Assembly (NCBI RefSeq): GCF_039555335.1
Contig: NC_092631.1
Location: forward strand, 6,522,481 to 6,586,480
Reading direction: 5' to 3'
Source: Amphiura filiformis
Lineage: Eukaryota > Echinodermata > Ophiuroidea > Amphilepidida > Amphiuridae
DNA: 64,000 nt
The position numbers were made by a program, and so were the translations under genes. The notes below the pieces were generated by a model. It saw only the letters and a program-made list of their open reading frames with translations, did not search any database and was not told where the DNA came from. This document shows, piece by piece, positions 52,261 through 63,724 of this stretch (the stretch's first letter is position 1; every line of letters starts with the position of its first letter).

Positions 52261-52782
52261 AGGGTATCTGGATAAGGCTAATGAAAGTCAATTCCCAGTT
52301 TCCCGTTACATAATTTTTCATGACTGTGTAGGTGACCATTTCATTATTCATTATTTTCCACCATTTCATTATTGCATCTGTTACAGGCATAAACCAATAG
52401 CTGCCCATGTATACATGTGATAAATCACAGTTTGTAGTTTACAACCACATGAAGGTGATTGTACAACTATCAAAAGTTTCACAATATTTTTGACGGGATG
52501 AGATCAGAGCAGATCAAAAAGTGCGGGACAGAGAATTGAGTAGGTATTCATTATTAATTCATTATTAGCCATATACCATGCTCCTACTGCAAAGAAAATC
52601 CCTGAAAATCAACAGAAAGAGATTTATGATATTTAAACACACAATTATTTATTTAAATATTAAAAAGTTTGTTAGAAATCAACATTTATTGAAAATAATG
52701 AACTATTTGGCCAGCAAATTTGTTTTGAGCGGAGTAGGGTAACGGGAAACTTTGCATCGACTTTCATTAGCCTAAGTACCCA
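52261..52782. mobile_element. Large foldback element, GGGTATCTGGATAAGGC ends
   Basis: The left GGGTATCTGGATAAGGCTAA, then TGAAAGTCAA…TTTCCCGTTAC, is mirrored by GTAACGGGAAA…TGACTTTCATTAGCC-type sequence near 52739-52782 ending GTACCC. About 520 bp with an AT-rich centre. Target duplication not resolved. Confidence 0.6.
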
Positions 52783-53303
52783 ACGGAAATAAAACAAAAA
52801 AGAGAGTAGCAATGCTTTGGATGAATTTCATTATCATATTTCATAATTTGTTAACGCTGCAAATCGGCCTAACGCTGAATTGCGCCACTACGTTTTATCA
52901 AAGCCTACCAACTATGGCTCAGATCATGATATAATTGGTAAAACAAATTTCTTGTTTGTAAAGGTGGGTGGGTAGAAAGTCTACTGCAGACTAGTAATAT
53001 TAATATTAAACAACTGAAACAAAAAATGTCCTAATTCAATTGTGAAGCTTTCAAGCTAAAAGTAGAAACGCACCAATCATCATGACAATTTATGAACTTG
53101 GATCTAAAACCACACAATGATTTGTTTATTATACTTGTATCGAACTGATCATGATAATGACTGAGTAGCAATGTTTAAAAAAATCAAACTATTTTTTTCT
53201 TTTATAATACCACTTTAATATATGAAATCTACCGCAGAAGAATCAGTGCACATTATTATCATTCTCATTCCCAGAGAGGAAAGTTTGTTTATTTTGAGGC
53301 TGT
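52783..53303. other. Intergenic, nothing recognised
   Basis: No supported feature. Confidence 0.35.
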
Positions 53304-53963
53304 TTAAGGGATCTGGAATGAGCGTTTTGACAGTATTTTTTTGTGGGACATGAGAGCACATCAGACATATCGAATTGCATTCTGAATACTGAAGAATGTC
53401 TTTCTGATATCAAATAATTTTCATTTTTGAAATTCACGATATAATACAAATTTTATGACAAATTATTAAAATTTGATATTTTCACATTTTTGATATATAA
53501 CAGTCCTCGAAGTAAATTTTATAAATCTAATGACATATTCTTAAAGTGTATGTAGCAGGGAGGAAAAGCCGACGGTCAATTGAAAATTTTGACCTTTTAT
53601 ATTGAAGATATGGATTTTTTTTTCCCAAAAAGACCTATTTTTTTTTGGTGTTTTGGGAAAAAAATCCATATATTCAATACGAAAGGTCAAAATTTTCAAT
53701 TGATCGTCGGCTTTTCATCCCACCTACATACACTTTAAGTACATATTATCAGATTTATAAAGTTTACTTGAGTACTGTTAAATATCAAAATATCAATTTT
53801 AATCATTTGCCATAAAATGTGTATTACATTGCAAATTTCAAAAAATCAAAATTATTTGATATCAGAAGGCCATTCTTCGTATTCAGAATGCAATTCAATA
53901 TGTCTGATGTGCTCTAATGTCCCACAATAAATACTGTCCAAACGTTCATACCCCAGCCCTTAA
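53304..53963. mobile_element. TTAA-flanked foldback element, copy 2
   Basis: TTAA at 53304-53307 and 53960-53963. Ends GGGATCTGGAATGAGCGTTT and, inverted, GGGCTGGGGTATGAACGTTT. The two arms pair over most of the 660 bp (GCACATCAGACATATCGAAT, AAAGTGTATGTAG, CAATTGAAAATTTTGACC), leaving a loop around TTTTTTTGGTGTTTTGGG. Piggybac/Kolobok-like by its target. Confidence 0.8.
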
Positions 53964-54850
53964 GAGAATTATGTTTAGGTATGATCATGATGAAGCATCC
54001 CAATAAAATGGGCAAAGTTTAATTTTCTCTAATCTTGTGTTAGTTTCTCCCTGGTAATGAGAATATTAATCTTAACACTGTTATAATTTCTTTTAATTAT
54101 AGCAACTACCAATACCACATTAGAAACAGGAAGGGGGGGGGGACTAATCATTATGTGCAGGAAGAACATGTACGTACTGGACAATGTAGTGATAAGATTT
54201 AGCAAAAGCGAACTAGGGGAGTGTGCGTGGATGGCGCAATAAAAATAATCTGCAGACTTCTGTGAATACATATGATGTGTGGACAGTTAAACACTTTGGT
54301 ATATCATGATATGACTGGAAGAAAGATTTTTGAAAAAAGAAAAGAAACAAAAAATCTGATAGAAATTGGATACTTTTGATAAAAGAAAATTGACAAAATC
54401 ATCAAGTCAAACGTTTTTTATGGTCAAGATCGATTAAAACAATTTTGTGGTTACTGGCGATTTACATTCTCGGCTTCTGTGTAGTCAATATTTCAGTGTC
54501 ATCCCCATTCTGGTAAAAGAAATGTTGCACCGTCTTTCTGTAAGTCACTATTCGGCAACATTGATGCAAGAGTCACTTACAAACAACTCCCTCCCCCCCC
54601 ACTTGATGTGGTTATGAATTATGATATTACAGTGATATAGAGGATGTCAGTATTTCATTTCGCAAATCAATTTCCCAAAACATGCAACGCCAAGTCACTG
54701 GACATGTTAGAATGTTTTCCTTGGGTTCATGCTAACTGAATTAAGGCCTGTAATGAAAATGTTGGTTTGCTTGAATTTTCAGCTCAAATTCTGCACACGA
54801 GCTTATGCCTACCTTTAGGTTCCATGAGTTATACCAAAAGATCATAGTGC
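53964..54850. other. Intergenic, no gene seen
   Basis: A G run at 54134-54142 and a C run near 54590. No gene or element ends recognised. Confidence 0.4.
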
Positions 54851-55038
54851 ATGGGTAGAAATTTTGTTTCACCTAGCGAGAATCCAATTGGATTCTGACA
54901 ACAGCATTTTATGAGAATCATTAGATTTTCCCCATTTACATAGTGTGCACTGTGTAGGCTCAAATATCCATGAGAATCTATTTAGATTCAAACAAATACT
55001 GCGAGCATGGATTCTCACCAAATTTTTGAGCCTGACTT
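54851..55038. repeat. Diverged GAGAATCC/GGATTCTC element
   Basis: GTAGAAATTTTG … GCGAGAATCC on the left and GGATTCTCACCAAATTTTTG on the right are inverted, as in 38824-40143 and 55669-55848. The CAGGG ends are degraded. Confidence 0.5.
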
Positions 55039-55099
55039 GACTCGTTTTGGTAGAAATTGGTCAGAAACCATTACCTCAACCCTCTACATGTATATCACT

Positions 55100-55333
55100 T
55101 ACAGGCTATATCAAAATGATGGGTACCCATCAATTTTGGGTGTTTATCGACAATCCTGCTTCTTAAATATCTGCGAAATTGGATCCTCTAGAAATGCCAA
55201 GGATTTACAGTTTTATGACCTTTTATAACATTCATCTATAAATAAGGCAGCTCCTATGTTGCATTTTGATGTGTCAGTCTTGTCTATAATCACTGCTAAC
55301 TGATGGGTACCAAACATTTTGATACAGCCTGTA
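55100..55333. mobile_element. TA-flanked MITE, TATCAAAATGATNGGTACC family copy 2
   Basis: The left TACAGGCTATATCAAAATGA and the right CATTTTGATACAGCCTGTA are inverted, with ATGGGTACCCATCA near one end and TGATGGGTACC near the other. TA bounds both ends. Confidence 0.78.
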
Positions 55334-55407
55334 TGAGTCAGTTTTTATCTTCCTACAGCATAAATCTTGTAATTGCAAGAGTCCATAATAACATGCATAC
55401 TTGCAAA

Positions 55408-55589
55408 CAGTGGCGTAACTAGGGTTGATGGCGCCCGGGGCAAGAAACAAAATTGGCACCCCTACCCCCCACCACCAGAGAGTATCGTAGCCGTGGGGGT
55501 GTGGGAATGGCATTTTTTTAAGCGAGGCCGATTTGGCGCCCCCTAGTGGTAGTGCCCGGTGCATGTTGCTCCCCCCAGTTATGCCTCTG
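55408..55589. mobile_element. hAT-like MITE, CAGTGGCGTAGC family copy 2
   Basis: The ends are CAGTGGCGTAACTAGGG and (inverted) CAGAGGCATAACTGGGG. The 8-bp duplication CTTGCAAA is perfect at 55400-55407 and 55590-55597. 182 bp, with GGCGCCC motifs. Confidence 0.9.
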
Positions 55590-55668
55590 CTTGCAAAAGA
55601 GCTTTGATCAATGATAACTTGCATGCCATGACAAGAGGTACTGCTGTATTGCATTTAAGCCCATGGTT

Positions 55669-55848
55669 CAGGGTTGCAAATTTCATCTCCATTTGCCCGA
55701 ATCATAATTGATTCTCATAAGTTCATCTAACAAGAATCCAAAGAGTAACTGGTTGTGTGTGGAATACGCAGGATTGTTTGAGAATCAATTATCATTCTTG
55801 TAAACTAAGATTAGAATTCTCCGACTCTCGTCAAAATTTTCAGCCCTG
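55669..55848. mobile_element. CAGGGTTGCAAATTTC MITE with 5-bp flanks
   Basis: The ends are CAGGGTTGCAAATTTC and GAAAATTTTGACGAG (inverse of the right arm, which ends TTTTCAGCCCTG). TGGTT flanks at 55664-55668 and 55849-55853. Interior GATTCTCAT / GAGAATCAA symmetry. Same family as the outer element at 38824-40143. Confidence 0.75.
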
Positions 55849-55984
55849 TGGTTAACTGATATAACTTGCTCATTATTTCGAACGAGAAAAAAGTATCAAA
55901 GCAAATGGGTTATTGACAATCATAATTTTTGTACGTAAAACCTTATTTTAAAATCACTGATTTTTGTACACATCCTCTGCATTA

Positions 55985-56170
55985 TGTCTGCTATGAATTG
56001 TGACTTCATTCATCAATCAGGAATCAATTGGTTAGACAATCAATAAATCAAGCAATTGATCACTACATAAATCAAGTAATCAACTGACCAATCAGGTTGA
56101 TCAGTAAGACTTCCATTCATGAATCAAGCAATCAAATTGAATTGATTGATTAGTCAATTAATAAATCAAC
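55985..56170. repeat. Low-complexity AATCAATTGATT tract
   Basis: Imperfect repeats of AATCAA, CAATTGAT and ATAAATCAA over about 180 bp. Confidence 0.6.
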
Positions 56171-56603
56171 TGACAAATCAGATACCAATTGTATTTCCAT
56201 GTAACTACCTCACACTAGACGACTTCATGATTTTTAAACACAACTTACTGTGTCTCAGACTTAAGATTTTGGCACCTGTTTTTAGCCCAATTCTGGCCAG
56301 TTTGGAGATCCATGTACCATTTCATTATTGAGATATCTGTATGACAATGACATCACATGATAGGTCGTAGCTGAAGGAGACTTCTGCATGTTGGACCTAA
56401 TTAACATAATAATACTTTATACATGAATAGACTTCCAAATTGCTCCGAATCACTAGCATTGAGGGTTTTTTCACAGGTTTTTATTTTTGCACTGTATTCT
56501 ACCCTTTTGAACCGCATGAAAATACTAACCTTGCCAAAATTGTCCACTTTACAGTATGCCTGGTGGCATGTGTGACCAAGTTTTGGGATTCCCTTAACAA
56601 TAA
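56171..56603. other. Intergenic, nothing recognised
   Basis: Overlapping ORFs on both strands (56401-56661) have no recognisable domain. Confidence 0.35.
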
Positions 56604-56744
56604 GGGAACAAACCAAAAGATTGATGTACATGTAGTTACTCTAACATCAATAGTATTTTGACCCATTTTGCTAGTGGGTCAGCTTACTTTGCAACTGAGC
56701 TAAAAATAGTTTTTAGGCCTCCATTAACCTTCTAGTTTGTTCCC
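56604..56744. mobile_element. PIF/Harbinger-like MITE, GGGAACAAAC family copy 2
   Basis: The left end is GGGAACAAACCAAAAGATTG and the right CTAGTTTGTTCCC. TAA duplications at 56601-56603 and 56745-56747. 141 bp. Confidence 0.85.
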
Positions 56745-56747
56745 TAA

Positions 56748-57901
56748 ATAAACTCCTAGTTGATTCCGATGTTCCTTAAAAATATGCCACTTGATAATAA
56801 CAGTGCAACTTAAACGGAGTGCTGCTTCAAGGCCAGTGCTGCAGTGAATGGCACAGATCTTACATAACTGATTCACTACTTGATTAGAATGGATCTTTTA
56901 AAACTTCTTATGACATTATTAAAGATCCTGATCATCCATTATAGTATACACAGCACAGCATTTACTTGATGTTGCAACAGGTACATTACTAAACATTGCA
57001 ACAGATCTTTTTAAACTTCATATAAAATTCTCAAGGATCCATTATAAATGCACAGCATTCTCACGGATCCATTATAAATGCACATCACACCGTTCACTGG
57101 ATACTGCAAGTGTACAATTATTAAACAGCTTATTACCGCCAGGCAAGCAGACATGTACCTGAAAACACTTGCATAATTGGCCGTGTCTTGTACACATTTT
57201 ATTATCTCATAGTCAGTCTTCCCCAGTGCATTCCCTGAAGCCCAATACTATTCCCATTAGTCAGGAATGTAAAGGTGTACCGTGTTTAAAAAAATTTACA
57301 GCGGCAATATTGTAAATTATTAATTTCTTTATGCATGTTGCTACCTTTTCTTTCCCTTATTGCTTGTTATGGGTTTCTGCCATGAAAGCTTGTCAACTTG
57401 TTTCCCTTTCTTGTAAATTTCAGAAAATTAGAAATCAAAAATTCACACAAGCCGAAATGTATCAAGTCCCATGAAAGCAGCTATTTGGGGTTGCTGCAAA
57501 GCACGGTAGAGCCTCCACATGTTAGGTATGTCTTTCTTGGAATCATACAGCGTTATTATTAAGCAATTCTTTTTTTTTTTGGTTCACTTTTACAAGGCAA
57601 AGATCCTGATAATGTCAGTGTGATTACTACAATTTTGGAGCTCGACAAATTTCTTCAAAATCTTGGTACACCTTCGATTGTCATTCATGATAAAAGCTGA
57701 CCACTGCAATGCATTATGGGAAGACCTCACATTACCATAATCTTATAGATTCCTTTACATGTTGTCTGATATATGTCCAAGAAGTTGCAAATTGTTAATT
57801 CTAACCAGCATGTGCAAGGCCTAGTTGACAAGGAAATTACACATTGATGGTTAGCCCTCAGCGGCTGTGTTTCTTTCACCAACAGTGTATTTTAGCATAG
57901 C
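56748..57901. other. Intergenic, no gene seen
   Basis: Contains a short direct repeat TTCTCA.GGATCCATTATAAA near 57025-57085. No gene recognised. Confidence 0.4.
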
Positions 57902-58024
57902 ATCGCTGGGCAGGAAAAACCTCCTGGGCGTTTGTGGCCCCCAAACATGTTTAAAACAAAACTGCCTTTTGCTTAACACATGTTCAGGGGCCAATGAGAC
58001 AGGTTTTTCCTGCCCAACGACGAT
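57902..58024. mobile_element. Short hairpin MITE, CGCTGGGCAGGAAAAACC ends
   Basis: The left CGCTGGGCAGGAAAAACCTC and the right AGGTTTTTCCTGCCCAACG are inverted. Inner arms TGGCCCCCAAACATG and CATGTTCAGGGGCCA. Related to the nested element at about 34784-35028. Confidence 0.7.
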
Positions 58025-58262
58025 AGCAACCTATCAGGGAAGGTATCTTACACTTCCCACAATGCATTTCTTCCCTGTAATGATTTGCTTTTCAGTGCGA
58101 TATGGGTACAGAGCTCATCTAGAGCTTGCAATTTAGGTATTTTTATCACCAACGACCCATGTTACACTGTACAGCAAATCAGTACGGTGGAGAAATGCAT
58201 TGTGGGAAGTGGAAGGTATCTTTTCTAGAAACCCATGTTCTTTAAAGAGCAGAGGGATTTTG

Positions 58263-58420
58263 GACATCCAAGGCCTAGATTTTGACAAGAATCACAGAAT
58301 CGATTCTCGTAAGATTCGGTTACAAGAATCAGCTTCTCTCATTGAATCATACAGTAAGTGCAGTGACTATGATGGATTTTGATTCTCGCAAACGAAGACG
58401 AAATCTAGGCCCTGACATCA
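58263..58420. repeat. GGCCTAGATTTTG hairpin element
   Basis: The left GGCCTAGATTTTGACAAGAA and the right TTCTCGCAAACGAAG…CGAAATCTAGGCC are inverted, with GATTCTCG motifs inside. Akin to the GAGAATCC families. Target not resolved. Confidence 0.55.
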
Positions 58421-58782
58421 CTAGCTATATGCAGACAGATATATCACCTCAGGTGATATCAAGGTTAGGGTTAAGGCTACAGTCAATCTAACCCTAAACC
58501 TAACCCAGTTATCACCTGAGATGATGTTTTGGGAGTCATGAGCAATTAAATCCACATCTGCGTAACAATACAACTACTATAAATAATCCGTTTTGGGCCT
58601 GAAGTAAGAATTCTAACCATGGTTCGTGTAACCAATGGTAACTGGTCACAGAAGAGCAAAAAAATGTCATTGAAATATCTGCATCCATGTTACTTCTAGT
58701 TCTTCAAGCTATAAAATGAAGCACAGCAGTAACTTAATTAACTACATCAGTACATGTGTCTCTATTTAACATAATATATCTA
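58421..58782. repeat. Small telomere-like tract, otherwise nothing
   Basis: AGGTTAGGGTTAAGG at 58462 and its inverse CTAACCCTAAACCTAACCC around 58490-58508 form a small inverted pair with TATCACCTCAGGTGATA. Confidence 0.5.
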
Positions 58783-58920
58783 GGAATAAATACCAGACTC
58801 ATCTCAAGTGGAGGTCACTTCAAATCATTTCCAAGTCACATGGTTTAGGAATGTTCTCTGTATGTGACTTGGGGATGATTTGAAGTGACCTCCACTTGAG
58901 ATGAGTCTGGAATTTATTCC
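58783..58920. mobile_element. TA-flanked palindromic MITE, 138 bp
   Basis: The ends GGAATAAATACCAGACTCAT and ATGAGTCTGGAATTTATTCC are inverted and pair over about 60 bp (TCTCAAGTGGAGGTCACTTC). TA at 58781-58782 and 58921-58922. Confidence 0.83.
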
Positions 58921-59182
58921 TATACTTTGATCAGTTCGTAATCGGAGGGAATTGTTAGGCTTTTACCACTACGCCAAAAAGTAGACACACGTAAGAGTGA
59001 TATAGTTGACCTATTCTGGTCTCTATTGTGCATGTTAAATAAAGTAGACAAAGTATAAGACTTGATTTGATAATTTGTAATGCTTCTGGTGAGATGTCAC
59101 AAGGCACTTCTCAAACTAAAATATATTGATATTAATCCGCGATGTTATACGGCCCGCCGATTACGAGTTGATCAAACTATAG
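58921..59182. mobile_element. TATAGTTTGATCAG MITE, copy 4 (inverse orientation)
   Basis: The ends TATACTTTGATCAGTTCGTA and ACGAGTTGATCAAACTATAG bound a complete copy with CTACGCCAAAAAGTAGAC and GAGATGTCACAAG inside. It abuts the preceding MITE, sharing its TA. Confidence 0.78.
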
Positions 59183-61189
59183 CTATTATGTAAAAAGATA
59201 GCATGTAGCAGCTGAAAAAAGCATCTTTTTGATATGGATGTACACATATGATAGGATGAACATAACAATTTCAATCAGGTTTTTCATATAATAGCAGACA
59301 TAATGCACCTTTAATATTGATTAATGAGCACATGGGAAATCTATAGCTAGACTCCAGCGCAGCCATTCCTTGATACAGCAGTGGAGATGAGGCTCTTGTG
59401 GTTTCCCTCCCACTCTCGCATACTTAACGATGAAAAAACGGCCGTTGTACAGTGTGGACCAAGCATGGGATACAAGGCAAGTTATAACACGTTCAATCAA
59501 TGATTTGCCTGCTTGTAAAGATATACAGAAGGGGTGATCAGGATGATGTGTTTCTTGATGATTTCATTCACGTGATGGGCAGCAAACCAATAATCTTATC
59601 CTGCTCCAGAGGTTATTATTTTAATACAAAATCCACCATCTTGTAAATATTCCTTTATGAACTTTGACCTCTACATGAGATCAACGTCAAGTTTTAACGG
59701 AGCAAAACAAGATGCCGGTTTAAACCAGTAATTATGATCGATACAAAATCAGACGATGAAATTAAAAATAGGGGAAAAAAAACAGAAAACAGATTTAACT
59801 CTTTGGTGATGATGCTGTGCAATTGATCAAATCAGGCATGTCAGCCCTGCGTTCAAAGCAGCTGGACTCCTTCAATCTTGTAACCATGGTAACAAAATAT
59901 AGAAAAGAAGTTTGCCAGTAGAAGAAGCGTTTTCTCCAAACGTTACAAGCTGTCGGCTCGTAACGACCGGTGACATGGGGTTTTGTTTTGTTTAATAATA
60001 AGGTTTCTCGGGAAAAACATACATTGCAATTAGTCTGCAATTATTTCACAAGAAACATGGTAGTCCTTCAGCTCCTCGAGTTTCTCAGAAAAAAGTATTG
60101 AAGAGCAATAGGTGTGCCTCTCATAAATCACATCCAAGACGTCCATATATAAATAAATGGTTTTTAACCAACTTGCAAGACATTTGTCTGAAGTATTTTG
60201 CAGATATAATATGGCTGGCTCCCTCAGGGAAGTCTGTTCAATTATTTGGTATGTTGTCTTTCATTTAAAAAAAAAAGCATAATGCTTTTTTTTTCGTCTT
60301 CTCCTTTGATGTCATTTCATATTGAGGTTTTTTTTTCATAATAAAAAGAAACAGGCAAGTCCCTGTAGTCTATTTGCCGACATACACATTTGGTTAAAAT
60401 CTTTTGCACAGGATGTTGAGAAGAGTCGATTGAATAAAAAAAATAAAGCTACGGTGTACACATTCAATCCATCCTCCACAATATATGTAGAAACAAGAAG
60501 TCAATCATCAATTATGTTCAGAAGTGCGATGAAGTAGCAATGTATTTATATATAAGTTCAATTTCATCTCAGTTGTCAGTAAACCCAGATAGTTAGAAGC
60601 ACCCTGGGTTTTCATTTCTTATAAAATTGTAGTTTTTTTTGCAAAGCGAAGAATGGTTATCATGGTCATCAAAGTATCAGTAGGTCGATATCACGCAATA
60701 TACAATAAGCATATTAAACTGTTTTGCTCGCTCGTGTCACTGTGACCAAGTCTTGATATAATTGTAGAGATTGCTCCACCACTAGTAGTAAGTTTTTTAT
60801 AAGATTAATAATATAGGCAACACAGTGACTACATATAACAGTCCTCGAGTGTTTGTTCCAAGTTTACACACTACAGTAAGTCAAATCACAATATTTATTT
60901 TTCTTAAAACCCCCATCTAGTTTGTTTTCTTCACATAATTCATCTCTATCGATTAAAGTGGACGACATCACAGAATAAAAAAGATTGGCATAATCCGCGC
61001 ACTGATCCATTCGATTTAAGAATCGTCCCCTGTAGGATAATATGCAGGTGCAATGAAAAAATTGGTTTTATACATTCAGAAGTAATTTATCGATCACCAT
61101 CTACCACAATACAGGAGTGATGAATTCCGCACAAGAGGCTAATAAGAGTAGGGCCTACTGCTGATCTTGCGGAACTCCACACCTCTCCT
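59183..61189. other. Unassigned; possibly a 3' untranslated region on the minus strand
   Basis: No element ends or coding ORFs were found over 2 kb, unusual for this window. If the short exon at 61190-61231 is real, this would be its 3' UTR. The AT-rich content with several TTTATT (AATAAA inverse) motifs would allow that. Confidence 0.3.
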
Positions 61190-61231
61190 TTAGTTTCGTG
61201 GTGGCCCTCCGCCTCGACGATTATTTGTGGG
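61190..61231 (-). CDS. Candidate terminal exon of an unknown gene
   Basis: A strong acceptor (CTCTGTTTATTTTTCAG) is followed in phase 0 by 13 codons, PTNNRRGGGPPRN, then TAA. The Arg/Gly/Pro tail and high local GC look protein-like, but 42 bases are too few to identify a family and no upstream exon was found within the window. Confidence 0.28.
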   Translation of the reverse strand, partial: PTNNRRGGGPPRN

Positions 61232-61779
61232 CTGAAAAATAAACAGAGAAGATGTAGTTTAGTACATTCTTTAATGAATTGGTATGTAGGAAATGCTTTG
61301 AGGATGTTTTAAACAGATTAATTGAGTAGGGTAAAGTACACTGATCAATATACCTTTTGCTTGAAGCAAATCGGACATACGGTTTCCATAATACATCAAT
61401 TTATATTTTCTTTGTATCCTATTGTTTTTGTCAATAATCAATATAGTTAATGAGCTAAAAGGACGGGAAGGGCTCATTAATATGTAATTTTTGCCAATAT
61501 TTTGCTAAAAAGCAATGCATAAATGTTCAGGGTACTTTTATTTTGCATACTTTTGACCTGAAACTTGGTCAAAGTGTTTCTAATATGTTCTAATGTATTA
61601 TATAGTGAAGCCGCCCTCTAATTTGCATAATTAATGAGCTAATTTGCATGAGACGGTTTCTCAGACCATTGTCTAGTTTCCAGAAAATGCCCCATATCCC
61701 ATCATAACATCTTGATACCACAGTATCCGATACATAATTTACATATTTACATTAATCAGTCTTCAAATTAGGTTTTTCT
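61232..61779. other. Unassigned, nothing recognised
   Basis: TTAATGAGCTAA..TTGCAT-type motifs recur near 61450 and 61630. No gene. Confidence 0.35.
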
Positions 61780-61966
61780 AGTTCAACTCCATATACCCCT
61801 ATGTAAGACACAGCCTCAATGTCCCATACAGGGGGTGTAGATTTCAAATGGAGGTATCCATTTAGGTACATGTATTGTAATCCCATTTGAAATTCACACT
61901 ACCTGTGTGGGAGATTAAGATAATGTCTTCCATAGGGGGTGTACGGATATCAAATGGAATAGCCCA
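61780..61966. repeat. Dispersed foldback repeat, copy 4 (best copy)
   Basis: The left GTTCAACTCCATATACCCC followed by TATGTAAGACA is mirrored by TGTCTTCCATAGGGGGTGTA then GGATATCAAATGGAAT. Inside are GGGGGTGTAGATTTCAAATG and CATTTGAAATTCACACTACC, also inverted. Defines the family found at 13345, 19111 and 34370. Confidence 0.68.
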
Positions 61967-62697
61967 AATACACAATGACCACTGAGCAGATAAATCCTGC
62001 TTCACTTGTGACCATATAATGCAATGTATTACCAATTTATTTTGGAACTTAAAATATATTATTTTTCATAGTTCTTGAAACCCTTGTTCAACCTGATTTG
62101 AAATGCTTGAGTACATAAAATTTGTACTAGTGTACTACCGTAATGACTCGAGTATAGTCCCACCCCTTTTTAGGTGAAAAATTACCAACATTGGCGGTGG
62201 GGACTATACTCAAATTTTAATTATTTTTATTTTCCAAATTTGGAGTGTCTTTGGACCTACAGCCAAATACTTGATTCACACATGGCCTCAAACAACATTT
62301 TGAGTCTTCAATATATGCAAAATTATAATTTGTGTTCATGTCATTCATAGTCTTCATGATTTCAAACTGCATTGGATTTGTATCCATTTTGAAATCATTA
62401 ATACAACTATGACATGAACACAAATTATAACTTTGCATATTGAACACACACCCCTACCAAAATTAAACTGGAGTGCCCTGGGTGCTATACATTGTATTGG
62501 CAGTATGTTGTGAAGAAATAACAACAACACAATGAGTAAGCTAATCAGAACACCGATACATTTCTTCAACACATAACAAAATAATGCCGCACAGCAATTT
62601 CGCCTAGCTCATATTTAGCAACACTTTGTCACAATGCATTATGACCCTTCTACTAATCAGTACAGTAAAACATCCACACTATGTTGATGATGTCCAC
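61967..62697. repeat. Two hairpins, otherwise no gene
   Basis: GAGTATAGTCCCACCCC near 62150 and GGTGGGGACTATACTC near 62196 pair. Further on, CAATATATGCAAAATTATAA with TTTGTGTTCATGTC (about 62309) pairs with GACATGAACACAAATTATAA and TTTGCATATTG (about 62412-62441). Confidence 0.6.
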
Positions 62698-62973
62698 CAG
62701 GGGTAGCATTAAGGCCCGAAAGTTGGGGGTTGTTTTCCCATGCTTTTCACTCCCAAGCTTGCAGCAAATCAAAATACATGGGGTGAAAATTAAATCTCGG
62801 GGTAAAAAATGTTTTGCAGTGTAGTCAGGGGTAGGAGTAAGGTCCAAAAGCAGAGGGTCAGACTCAGAGTTCACCCCCGAGCTTGCACATTCCCAATATA
62901 TGGAGGGTGAAAAATTAATATTTTTTACATTTAGGGGTCATTCACCCCCGATCGGGGGTTAATGCTACCCCTG
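62698..62973. mobile_element. hAT-like MITE, CAGGGGTAGCATTAA family
   Basis: The ends are CAGGGGTAGCATTAA and its perfect inverse TTAATGCTACCCCTG. The 8-bp duplication ATGTCCAC is perfect at 62690-62697 and 62974-62981. The interior holds GGGGGT and AAGCTTGCA motifs. 276 bp. Confidence 0.9.
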
Positions 62974-63724
62974 ATGTCCACAAGCTGTTGTGACCATGTT
63001 GGCTTGTGAATACTACTTTTGATCTTACACATTAACTTGTGGCATATATTGGCTGCAAATTACATGCACTGTCAATGTGATTACAGTACAGTATATGGAA
63101 TAAGAACGATTAATTTCTATATATAAACCCATAGATCCCAATACCTAGTAGCTGAGCCCATCCCAAAGGGTGAAATGCATGGAAACATGAAGGTGTGAAA
63201 ATGATACCAAGTGATATCTAGCTCTTCATTTCAGGTCATTGTGGTATCACTCCACTCATATAAGAAACTCTCCAGGGTCGCTACAAAAACCTATTTAGTA
63301 TTCACCACACACAAACTATCATCCGTAATTACTTCACAAAAATAACACTGCTTGGTTGGTTTATATTTGACACACAGGTTTCAAGCAGCTCACTGCTAAT
63401 CATATTGATGCTTCATACACTAGGATCCACAACATGCATGCTCATCTATCACGGCACAGTTTGTAAGCCCAATACATTTTGCACATTCATTGGATGACCT
63501 TTGACAATTTGGGTACAAAAACTCATGCTCCGCAACTTGAGGTCAAATTTTTTCACTATGATTGTTTAATTGAGGTTATTGAATTATGCCATATATTGGG
63601 ATGAGGCCATTGTGGTCCATAGTGATACCTATTACACCCTTACTTACTACATGTACACACTACTCCAGATTCCAGAAAAATACAGCACTACATTTTTGAG
63701 ATTAAACAAATATTGCGTACGTGT
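62974..63724. other. Intergenic, nothing recognised
   Basis: No supported feature. Confidence 0.35.
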
